Positions 1 to 4,787 of a stretch of 5,898 bases of DNA are shown here, in pieces (within the stretch, counting starts at the first letter, position 1; each line of letters opens with the position of its first letter). Under the pieces are notes generated by a model. That model was not told the origin of the DNA. It saw nothing but the letters and a program-made list of their open reading frames with translations, and made no database searches. Origin of the DNA: Campylobacteraceae bacterium (GTDB taxonomy: Bacteria; Campylobacterota; Campylobacteria; Campylobacterales; Sulfurovaceae). The DNA lies in NCBI GenBank assembly GCA_027030605.1, contig JALVEV010000006.1:1-5898 (forward strand), in the 5' to 3' direction. The position numbers were made by a program, and so were the translations under genes.

Positions 1-296
1 ATTCACCTACAATGCTAAAACATGGCTCAAAAGGTATGATAGGTAAGGGTAAACGTAGCCAAGAGGTAAAAGACGCTTGTGTGGCTTATGATGGTATCTA
101 TTTTGGTGCAACAGGTGGTGCTGGGGCTTTACTTGGTAAAAAGATTCGTTCAGCAGAGGTGATTGCCTATCCAGAGTTAGGGCCAGAGGCAGTAAGAAAG
201 ATTACAGTAGAGGATTTTCCTGTAACTGTAGTCAACGACACAAAAGGTAATGACATCTACCAAATGGGTCGTGAGCAGTATGAAGTAAAGTCTTAG
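1..296 (+). CDS. Fe-S (class I) fumarate hydratase, beta subunit, 3' end (5'-truncated by window)
   Basis: This is the C-terminal part of the beta subunit of the oxygen-sensitive [4Fe-4S] fumarate hydratase family (tartrate/fumarate hydro-lyase type), which interconverts fumarate and L-malate in the cytoplasm as a step of the oxidative or reductive TCA cycle. The frame is open from the window edge (first full codon at 3) through SPTMLKHG to TAG at 294-296, so the gene begins outside the window. Family features visible here are the HGSKGMIGKGKRS segment, the YDGIYFGATGGAGALLGK segment, and the PELGPEAV...VEDFPVTVVNDTKGN ending. Two-subunit fumarases keep the catalytic [4Fe-4S] domain on the alpha subunit, which would be expected just upstream but is not visible. 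A related tartrate dehydratase or another member of the hydro-lyase family is the main alternative; the ending and the TCA-related neighbourhood favour fumarase. Confidence 0.9.
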   Translation, partial: SPTMLKHGSKGMIGKGKRSQEVKDACVAYDGIYFGATGGAGALLGKKIRSAEVIAYPELGPEAVRKITVEDFPVTVVNDTKGNDIYQMGREQYEVKS

Positions 297-306
297 GACT
301 TTACTT
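283..306 (+). other. Perfect 10-bp hairpin with the fumarase stop codon in its loop
   Basis: AAGTAAAGTC (283-292) and GACTTTACTT (297-306) are perfect reverse complements separated by the tetraloop TTAG. The last three bases of the loop (294-296) are the fumarase stop codon. No long T run follows directly, so alone it is not a canonical intrinsic terminator. With the next hairpin it probably protects or defines the 3' end of the fumarase mRNA. It also lies just beyond the stop codon of the convergent gene and could act for both strands. Confidence 0.6.
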
Positions 307-311
307 ACTTA

Positions 312-345
312 ACCCTATTTACAGGGTACTTTAGTTTTATTTGTG
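312..345 (+). terminator. Probable rho-independent terminator of the fumarase gene
   Basis: ACCCT (312-316) and AGGGT (323-327) form a 5-bp stem with a 6-nt loop. A T-rich stretch follows (ACTTTAGTTTTATTT). The stem is short, but it sits 16 nt after the fumarase stop and immediately behind a stronger hairpin. It overlaps the last codons and stop of the convergent small gene, so part of this coding sequence doubles as a terminator on the other strand. Confidence 0.5.
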
Positions 346-500
346 TCTTTACTTAATGTCTCCAATCCACCTTTATGACAACCTTTAATTGGTTTATTTG
401 ACTTCTCGATAATTGGCTTACCATTCTTATCCCACGTAATCTTAGCAGCATCGAGTGCCACAACCATTGTCAATAACAACACTATTGGTAAAAATCTCAT
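315..500 (-). CDS. Small exported protein with two cysteines (61 aa), function unknown
   Basis: I do not recognise this gene. The protein has a typical signal peptide: M-R-F start, hydrophobic core at residues 4-16 (LPIVLLLTMVVAL) and a likely cleavage near A18-A19. The mature part of about 42 residues is lysine-rich and hydrophilic. It has two cysteines, C41 in the GCHKGG segment and C60 next to the C terminus, which could form a disulfide or bind a metal in the periplasm. There is no lipobox. The start is well supported by AGGAG (506-510), 5 nt before the ATG, and by a TATAAT box at 552-557. The gene converges on fumarase with an 18-nt gap, so they share no transcript. A real secreted peptide gene is much likelier than chance because signal sequence, RBS and promoter agree; its role is open. 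Confidence 0.75.
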   Translation of the reverse strand: MRFLPIVLLLTMVVALDAAKITWDKNGKPIIEKSNKPIKGCHKGGLETLSKDTNKTKVPCK

Positions 501-551
501 GTTAACTCCTCAGTTAAAAATTAAATTTCCTTTTTAATTGTTTGTTAAACA

Positions 552-580
552 ATTATAGTATAGCAAGTTTTTTTAAAAAA
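552..580 (-). promoter_or_regulatory. Sigma70-type promoter candidate for the small exported protein
   Basis: On the minus strand the sequence reads CTTGCTATACTATAATTG, with a perfect TATAAT at 557-552. This gives a leader of about 45 nt before the ATG at 500. No TTGACA-like -35 is present at 17-nt spacing. The region is instead a run of A/T tracts, which is usual for sigma70 promoters in Campylobacterota, where the -35 box is poorly conserved. Confidence 0.5.
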
Positions 581-717
581 ATATACTAATTTTTTAAATT
601 ATTTTAATTTAATTTAAAGATTTAACATGGTATGTTTAATCGAATATTTAGGCTATTTTTCTACTATAGAATGTGTTGATTTTAGTAAGAAGTTACACTA
701 TAGTTAGAGGATTAAAT

Positions 718-733
718 GAGATAATGTTATCTC
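718..733. repeat. 16-bp inverted repeat in the promoter of the 763-1278 gene (candidate operator)
   Basis: GAGATAA (718-724) and TTATCTC (727-733) are perfect reverse complements around a 2-nt centre, TG. The site ends four bases before a TATACT box (737-742), so it fills the spacer between the expected -35 and -10. That is a classic position for a repressor or activator. The core GATAATGTTATC reappears as its reverse complement (11 of 12 bases) at 5488-5499 in another promoter region. Protein binding is inference. Confidence 0.4.
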
Positions 734-736
734 TCT

Positions 737-742
737 TATACT
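737..742 (+). promoter_or_regulatory. -10 box candidate for the 763-1278 gene
   Basis: TATACT lies 20 nt before the ATG at 763. Transcription would start near 749, giving a leader of about 14 nt with no Shine-Dalgarno sequence before the ATG (GACTTATTAG). Weaker alternatives are TATAGA at 665-670 and TATAGT at 699-704, each in the word ACTATAG. A longer leader from either would include the inverted repeat at 718-733 as an RNA hairpin. Confidence 0.35.
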
Positions 743-762
743 ATTTTTGATAGACTTATTAG

Positions 763-1278
763 ATGAAAAACTTAGAAAAAGAGAAACTAAAAACACTGTT
801 GAGTATTATAAAAGAGAATCCATCTTTAGATATTGCTCACTTTACAGACCAAGATAATCTACTTGTTGAACTGCTCAATGACTACTGTAGTCAAAAAAAC
901 TATGGGTATCAACTCAATCTATTGGACAACTCTATAGAGGAGCTTATGAGTAAAAAATATAAATCTAGTTCTACTTCAATAAGAGTATTCCACCTACAGC
1001 GTAAATCCTACCTTATTCAAGCAAAACAGTACGATTTTGTTTTCATAACAGCAAATATAGAGCCTGATATGGAGAGTGACTTTCTAAAGCGTCTACATCA
1101 AATTATTAGAAATGCTGGACAACTTATTATCTTTATAAAAAAGGAGGATTATACTCTACGCTATAGATGGATTGAACTTTTAGAAGAACATAACTATGTA
1201 GCAACTAGTACCATTAATAATCTATGTAATGATTATGATATTGTTATTACTAAGAAGATGCATGGGTGGGGAAAATAG
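763..1278 (+). CDS. Conserved-looking hypothetical protein, degenerate methyltransferase-like fold (171 aa)
   Basis: I do not recognise a named family. The second half resembles the late strands of a class I (Rossmann) SAM-dependent methyltransferase: KQYDFVFITANIE (about 88-100, a YD-hydrophobic strand), DFLKRLHQIIRNAGQLIIFI (106-125, matching the family's L..I.R.L..GG.L.I pattern), a helix with YRWIELLEEHNY (134-145), and the closing strand DYDIVITKKMHGWGK. The N-terminal half lacks a recognisable glycine-rich motif I for SAM, so it may be catalytically inactive or bind something else. No membrane segment or signal peptide is visible, so it is probably cytoplasmic. The ATG at 763 has no clear Shine-Dalgarno sequence, unusual among these genes, but no better in-frame start is nearby. 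It is monocistronic here, converging on the next gene with a 22-bp gap. That it is a gene is fairly sure; its activity is not known. Confidence 0.75.
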   Translation: MKNLEKEKLKTLLSIIKENPSLDIAHFTDQDNLLVELLNDYCSQKNYGYQLNLLDNSIEELMSKKYKSSSTSIRVFHLQRKSYLIQAKQYDFVFITANIEPDMESDFLKRLHQIIRNAGQLIIFIKKEDYTLRYRWIELLEEHNYVATSTINNLCNDYDIVITKKMHGWGK

Positions 1279-1280
1279 TT

Positions 1281-1300
1281 GGTGCAATAATAATCGCACC
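1281..1300. terminator. Hairpin filling the 22-bp gap between convergent genes (possible bidirectional terminator)
   Basis: GGTGC (1281-1285) and GCACC (1296-1300) form a 5-bp GC-rich stem with a 10-nt loop. It begins 2 nt after the stop of the plus-strand gene and ends next to the stop of the minus-strand gene. On the minus strand it is followed by AACTATTTT, a weak U-rich tail; the plus strand has none. The placement suggests a shared terminator, but the short stem and long loop keep confidence moderate. Confidence 0.4.
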
Positions 1301-1600
1301 CTACTCACATTGAGTTACAATAGCACCTACAAGGTCAATAAATACTGTAGCTGTTCTCTCATCAATATCTTTGTCGATAATAGTGCGAGAAATCTCCTTT
1401 TCTAACTCATCATCAAGTCCACGCTCTTCTAACATACGCTCTGCTACAGCTAGTCGTCTAAAGACCTTCTCTAGCTCTTTTTCAACTATATTTTGATTGG
1501 CAGTACGTGCAATCTCAAAATAGCTAGATTGTGGTGTACGACCAAAAAAATCATTTAGTCCATACTCTTCGTACTCATCATCTTCTATCTCTCTACTCAT
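1301..1600 (-). CDS. DUF2018-type small helical protein (99 aa)
   Basis: An acidic, almost wholly alpha-helical protein. From residue 18 the pattern FFGRTP..SYFEIARTANQNIVEKELEKVFRRLAVAERMLEERGLDDELEK matches my memory of the DUF2018 family, including Helicobacter pylori HP0242, a protein of about 92 aa whose structure is a tightly intertwined, pseudo-knotted homodimer. Shared traits are the F-x-G-x-P start, the KELE helix and a C-terminal helix after a Thr (TATVFIDLVGAIV). The biochemical role of the family is not known to me. The start is well supported: AAGGAG lies 6 nt before the ATG at 1600. The gene lies 129 bp downstream of oorC on the same strand and could be the distal gene of that operon, but a long inverted repeat stands between them. 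The family call is by recall, without alignment. Confidence 0.75.
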   Translation of the reverse strand: MSREIEDDEYEEYGLNDFFGRTPQSSYFEIARTANQNIVEKELEKVFRRLAVAERMLEERGLDDELEKEISRTIIDKDIDERTATVFIDLVGAIVTQCE

Positions 1601-1631
1601 GGTAGCTCCTTAGTCATTTTTTTTATTAATC

Positions 1632-1691
1632 AATAGCAATGAAATAGGATTTAGTAGATTCAAAATATTAAATACTTATTTCATTGATATT
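1632..1691. repeat. Long imperfect inverted repeat between oorC and the DUF2018 gene
   Basis: AATAGCAATGAAATA (1632-1646) and TATTTCATTGATATT (1677-1691) pair over 14 of 15 positions, including a perfect 10-bp core (1637-1646 with 1677-1686). Inside, ATTTA (1649-1653) can pair with TAAAT (1669-1673), leaving a loop of about 15 nt. The transcript would form an AT-rich stem-loop of about 60 nt. No U tract follows on either strand, so it does not look like an intrinsic terminator. An mRNA processing or stability element, or a dyad-binding site, fits better. No target-site duplication or transposon end is evident. Confidence 0.6.
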
Positions 1692-1701
1692 AAAGACTAC
1701 C

Positions 1702-1717
1702 CCTCTAAAAAAAGAGG
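1702..1717 (-). terminator. Weak hairpin just after oorC (possible terminator or stability element)
   Basis: CCTCT (1702-1706) and AGAGG (1713-1717) form a 5-bp stem around six A residues, 12 nt past the oorC stop. On the minus strand the loop is a T run, and another T run precedes the stem, but the sequence after the stem (GGTAGTCTTTAATATC) is only mildly T-rich. It is a poor fit to the standard terminator model, so transcription may partly continue into the DUF2018 gene. Confidence 0.3.
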
Positions 1718-1729
1718 AGCAGAAAAAAG

Positions 1730-2290
1730 TTATACGTTAGCCATAGCCTCTGTAGCATACTTTTTACCTAACTCATAAGCCTTTTTATTTAACTCATGAA
1801 ATCTAGGTGGAACTTTACTAAGCATTGTGCTAACAAGAAGCTCTTCATCTAAAGCATTGGTGTAGGTATTTGCAATAGCAAGGGCAACTACTGACTGAGT
1901 AATTACGTTTCCTACCTCCTCTTTAGCAATAGTAATAATAGGAATCTCTACAATATTCCACTTTTTTCTATCTTCATCTGTAGGGTGAACCAAATTTGGC
2001 TCAATAACAATTGTTCCACCCTCTCTTACACCATTTTTAAACTGTTGATAACTTACATCAGCAACAGAGAGCATAAAGTCAATCTGACCATCAATCGCAT
2101 AAGGGTAGAAAATCTCTTTGTCATCAAGCTGAATATCAACAACTGTTGGTCCACCACGCACTTGTGATGTATATGTAGCAGTCTTTACTCCAAAACCACC
2201 ATCTTTAATCTTTGCAGCAGCAAAAATCTCACCAGCAAGAAGAACTCCTTGTCCACCAACACCAGTAAATCGCATTACAATTCTACTCAT
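1730..2290 (-). CDS. oorC: 2-oxoglutarate:acceptor oxidoreductase, gamma subunit
   Basis: This is the gamma subunit (186 aa) of the cytoplasmic four-subunit enzyme that converts 2-oxoglutarate + CoA to succinyl-CoA + CO2 with reduction of ferredoxin or flavodoxin, or runs in reverse in the reductive TCA cycle. Family motifs are the N-terminal nucleotide-fold loop TGVGGQGV (residues 9-16) and TYTSQVRGGP (39-48), both hallmarks of the gamma domain of 2-oxoacid:ferredoxin oxidoreductases, which contributes to CoA binding and subunit contacts. The length is normal and the frame intact. The start is fixed by AAGGAG 7 nt before the ATG at 2290; that ribosome binding site begins within the oorB stop codon (TAAGGAG). 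It is the last oor gene. Its assignment to 2-oxoglutarate rather than pyruvate rests on the DABC gene order and the sequences of the partner subunits. Confidence 0.95.
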   Translation of the reverse strand: MSRIVMRFTGVGGQGVLLAGEIFAAAKIKDGGFGVKTATYTSQVRGGPTVVDIQLDDKEIFYPYAIDGQIDFMLSVADVSYQQFKNGVREGGTIVIEPNLVHPTDEDRKKWNIVEIPIITIAKEEVGNVITQSVVALAIANTYTNALDEELLVSTMLSKVPPRFHELNKKAYELGKKYATEAMANV

Positions 2291-2301
2291 AGCTCTTCTC
2301 C

Positions 2302-3159
2302 TTATATCTTTTTATCAAAATCATCTTGAGTAAGTGGTTTTCTCTCACCCTGCTGTACTTTTTTAATCTCTTCATACATTTCACAGTACTCTCTCGCTTC
2401 AGTATCATGTTTTAATACACCTGTAGGAAATAGATTTTTTTGCTCTTCAGGAGACATCTTATCATACTTCTTTTTAGATACTGTAATACTATCAATCCAG
2501 TCAAGATTTGCCATAGCAGATTGCATTTTATTTTTTCTACCAAGGTTAATGTGACAATTTGATAAGACATCAACAAAAGAGAACCCTTTATGCTCCATTG
2601 CCTGAAGTAGAACTTTTTCAAGTTTTTTAGGACTATTTACAGTCTCACGAGCTACAAATGATGCACCAGAAGCAATAGCAAGTTCACAAGCATCAAAAGT
2701 AGGGTCAATGTTTCCTGCCTTTTGAGACACTGTCCACATACCTTGTGGTGTTGTTGGACTTGTTTGAGAGTTAGTCAAACCATAGATAAAGTTATTGATA
2801 AGAATTAGTGTAATATCAATATTTCTTCTACAACCATGAATAGTATGGTTACCACCAATAGCAAGACCATCACCATCACCTGCAACACAGATTACATGCT
2901 TGTCTGGATTGGCAAGTTTAACACCTGTTGCAAATGCTACAGTTCTACCATGTGTTGTGTGTACTGTGTTAAAGTCAACATAAGATGAGAATCTTCCTGA
3001 ACATCCAATTCCAGATACTACACAGACATCATCTTTTTTCCACCCAAGTTTATCAACTGCACGGATAAAGGCTTTTAGTATAACACCATCACCACACCCC
3101 CAACACCATAGTGTTGGCATCTTATTTACTCTTAAGTAGTTATCATAGTTAAATGCCAT
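2302..3159 (-). CDS. oorB: 2-oxoglutarate:acceptor oxidoreductase, beta (TPP-binding) subunit
   Basis: The beta subunit (285 aa) holds thiamine diphosphate and a [4Fe-4S] cluster. The TPP/Mg motif runs from GDGDGLAIGGNH (residues 94-105) to INNFIYGLTNSQTSPTTPQG (121-140), with D97, N122/N123 and Y126 in the usual places. The cluster ligands expected for the family are C19 and C22 (WCWGCGDG), C53 (GIGCSGR) and C202 (SNCHINLGR). HTTHGRTVAFATGVKLANP (67-85) is also typical. No residue expected for activity appears missing. The ATG at 3159 lies 1 nt after the oorA stop, and its ribosome binding site AAGGAG is formed by the last Lys-Glu codons of oorA, so translation is very likely coupled. An 11-nt gap leads to oorC. 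Confidence 0.97.
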   Translation of the reverse strand: MAFNYDNYLRVNKMPTLWCWGCGDGVILKAFIRAVDKLGWKKDDVCVVSGIGCSGRFSSYVDFNTVHTTHGRTVAFATGVKLANPDKHVICVAGDGDGLAIGGNHTIHGCRRNIDITLILINNFIYGLTNSQTSPTTPQGMWTVSQKAGNIDPTFDACELAIASGASFVARETVNSPKKLEKVLLQAMEHKGFSFVDVLSNCHINLGRKNKMQSAMANLDWIDSITVSKKKYDKMSPEEQKNLFPTGVLKHDTEAREYCEMYEEIKKVQQGERKPLTQDDFDKKI

Positions 3160-3160
3160 C

Positions 3161-4297
3161 TTATAGCTCCTTCACTTTTTCAATAATATCACTTGGAGAG
3201 AATGGACGACCATTTGTCTTTGTAAGTTTTGCAATATCCAATCTACCCATACTTCTTTGAATCTCCTCTAAGTACTGACCTTGGTTAAGTTCTACTGATA
3301 AAATCTTATCAAACTTTTGTCCAAGCTCATAGAGTCTCTCTTGTGGAGATGGCCAAAGTGTAATTGGTCTAAACATACCAACTTTTACCCCCTCTGCTCT
3401 AAGAACATCAACAGCCTCTTTAATTGCCAGAGAAGCAGAACCATATCCAATAATTAAAATTTCAGCATCATCTAACATATACTCTTCATTTGATTCAATC
3501 TCATCTTTATGCTCTTCAACTTTTCTAAAGAGTCTATCGATAAGTTTTCTACAAGTCTCAATCTCTTCTGTTGGGAATCCCATTGCATCATGGTGAAGAC
3601 CTGTAAAGTGGTATCTGTACCCTTGGAACATTGGGTTAAGAACTGCTGGTTGGTCTTGTGGTACATCATAAGGTCTATACTCTTCAGCGGGTCCATCAAA
3701 AGTTTTTCTAGGAACAATTCCTTTTTTTACCTCTTCAGCTGTTGGAATTACAGCCTTTGCATGCATATGACCAATAGTCTCATCTAAGAGTACAAATACA
3801 GGTTGCATAAATCTATCTGCAAGGTTAAATGCTCTTACTGTCTCTGTATAACACTCTGCAAGGTTACCAGCACAGACTGTAATTGATTTGTAGTCACCAT
3901 GAGATGGATTTTTTGCTTGTGCAACATCACCTTGTGCAACACGTGTTGGAAGACCAGTAGATGGACCACCTCTCATAACATTGACAACAACCAATGGTAC
4001 TTCAGCCATCTGTGCAAGTCCTAAGTTCTCTGCCTTAAGTGAGATACCAGGTCCTGAAGTTGCAGTTAGAGTTCTAACCCCCGCCATTCCTGCACCAATT
4101 GCAGCTGCTACACCTGCAATCTCATCTTCCATCTGAATCGCTGCTCCACCAACTTTTGGTAGAAGGTCTGAAATTTCATGCATTACTTCACTTGAAGGAG
4201 TAATTGGATACCCTCCAAAGAAACGACATCCTGCATCTACTGCTGCTAAAGCTGCTAGTTCATTTCCACTTGAAATTACTTCTCTTGTTGCTGACAT
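3161..4297 (-). CDS. oorA: 2-oxoglutarate:acceptor oxidoreductase, alpha subunit
   Basis: The alpha subunit (378 aa) supplies the pyrimidine-binding half of the TPP site and the structural core. Domain I (about 1-195) shows GGYPITPSSE (28-37), the acidic segment QMEDEIA (55-61), ATSGPGISLKAE (79-90) and VMRGGPSTGLPTRVAQGD (107-124), followed by PSHGDY. These match KorA/OorA subunits of 2-oxoglutarate and related 2-oxoacid oxidoreductases. The C-terminal domain II begins near DAEILIIGYGSASLAIKEAVDVL and includes FRPITLWPSP and the VELNQGQYLEEI segment. Alpha is not fused to gamma, unlike in many organisms, where the gamma domain sits at the N terminus. The ATG overlaps the oorD stop by 1 nt (TAATG), with AAGGAGG upstream inside the last oorD codons, indicating coupled translation. 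The frame is intact. Confidence 0.97.
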   Translation of the reverse strand: MSATREVISSGNELAALAAVDAGCRFFGGYPITPSSEVMHEISDLLPKVGGAAIQMEDEIAGVAAAIGAGMAGVRTLTATSGPGISLKAENLGLAQMAEVPLVVVNVMRGGPSTGLPTRVAQGDVAQAKNPSHGDYKSITVCAGNLAECYTETVRAFNLADRFMQPVFVLLDETIGHMHAKAVIPTAEEVKKGIVPRKTFDGPAEEYRPYDVPQDQPAVLNPMFQGYRYHFTGLHHDAMGFPTEEIETCRKLIDRLFRKVEEHKDEIESNEEYMLDDAEILIIGYGSASLAIKEAVDVLRAEGVKVGMFRPITLWPSPQERLYELGQKFDKILSVELNQGQYLEEIQRSMGRLDIAKLTKTNGRPFSPSDIIEKVKEL

Positions 4298-4629
4298 TAG
4301 TTAGCCTCCTTATAATCTTCAGGCAATCTATATCCATTCTTTACAATCGCCTCTTGTCTAGCTTTTGAGCTATCGGTCAATTTAGCAAATTTAAACTCTT
4401 TTTTCTCTGCTACATAAATAGCAAAGTCTGGACATGTAAGTTCACACTCATTACATCCTATACATGAATCAGGAGCGATTACACTAATCATTGCACCTAA
4501 AGTTGAGGTTGGTTCTTGTTGCATTGAGAGTACACCAGCAGGACATGCATCAACACAAATATCACAAGCTTTACATCTTGCTGTATTGACCCATACTGGA
4601 GTATTCTCTGGAGCTGTCATTGCTGCCAT
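4297..4629 (-). CDS. oorD: 2-oxoglutarate:acceptor oxidoreductase, delta (2x[4Fe-4S] ferredoxin-like) subunit
   Basis: The delta subunit (110 aa from the chosen start) carries two [4Fe-4S] clusters that pass electrons from the alpha/beta catalytic site to the soluble acceptor. The first motif is CKACDICVDACP (C19, C22, C25, C29) and the second CIGCNECELTCP (C56, C59, C62, C66), followed by DFAIYVAEKKEFKFAKL, which I associate with OorD of Helicobacter and relatives. The frame stays open upstream to a GTG at 4677, but that has no Shine-Dalgarno sequence. ATG 4629 has AAGGGG 5 nt upstream and yields the MAAM-TAPE-type N terminus of the family, so I use it. This is the first gene of oorDABC and overlaps oorA by 1 nt. 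Confidence 0.95.
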   Translation of the reverse strand: MAAMTAPENTPVWVNTARCKACDICVDACPAGVLSMQQEPTSTLGAMISVIAPDSCIGCNECELTCPDFAIYVAEKKEFKFAKLTDSSKARQEAIVKNGYRLPEDYKEAN

Positions 4630-4727
4630 GGTTTCCCCTTTAATCTTTAAAATTTTAAGTGAGATATTTTCTATCACTTCAAGTAGAATATCGAAGTTTT
4701 TGTAATGGAGTGTATAAATAACTCACT

Positions 4728-4758
4728 ATTATCAGTATGATAAGAATTGGTGTTACAA
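4728..4758 (-). promoter_or_regulatory. Candidate promoter of the oorDABC operon
   Basis: On the minus strand GATAAT (4733-4728) could be a -10, with TTGTAA (4758-4753) 19 nt upstream as a weak -35, giving a leader of about 90 nt before oorD. TATACA (4716-4711) is an alternative -10. Neither is strong. Some promoter is required in 4630-4787, because this gap separates oorD from a gene of different character, but its exact place is uncertain. Confidence 0.3.
4729..4743. repeat. 15-bp inverted repeat at the oorD promoter (candidate operator)
   Basis: TTATCA (4729-4734) and TGATAA (4738-4743) are perfect 6-bp arms around GTA. The dyad overlaps the candidate GATAAT -10 box, where a bound protein would block transcription of the whole oor operon. 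Its half-site TTATC/GATAA also occurs in the dyad at 718-733, but in the opposite arrangement. In AT-rich DNA a dyad this short can arise by chance. Confidence 0.3.
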
Positions 4759-4787
4759 ATAGGGGCAAAGAAGATAAAGAGACTACT

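Noticed and set aside
627..707. 26-codon open frame (MVCLIEYLGYFS...) upstream of the 763-1278 gene, considered as a leader peptide
   Set aside because: No Shine-Dalgarno sequence, no run of a single regulatory amino acid, and no clear attenuator; chance is likely in this AT-rich gap.
716..724. Three-codon ATG-AGA-TAA preceded by AGAGG, considered as a minimal upstream ORF
   Set aside because: It falls upstream of the best -10 box, so it would probably not be transcribed, and the bases are better explained by the inverted repeat.
1985..2167. 60-codon open frame on the plus strand inside oorC
   Set aside because: It lies opposite the well-supported oorC, has no ribosome binding site and no recognisable protein features; an antisense shadow.
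2412..2621. 69-codon open frame on the minus strand within oorB in another frame
   Set aside because: Overlaps conserved coding sequence of oorB with an unrelated, random-looking product.
3472..3787. Two open frames of 81 and 92 codons, one on each strand, inside oorA
   Set aside because: Both overlap intact, motif-rich oorA and give low-complexity, unconvincing products; frame shadows.
4630..4677. N-terminal extension of oorD from GTG 4677
   Set aside because: No ribosome binding site; the downstream ATG has AAGGGG and matches the usual OorD N terminus.
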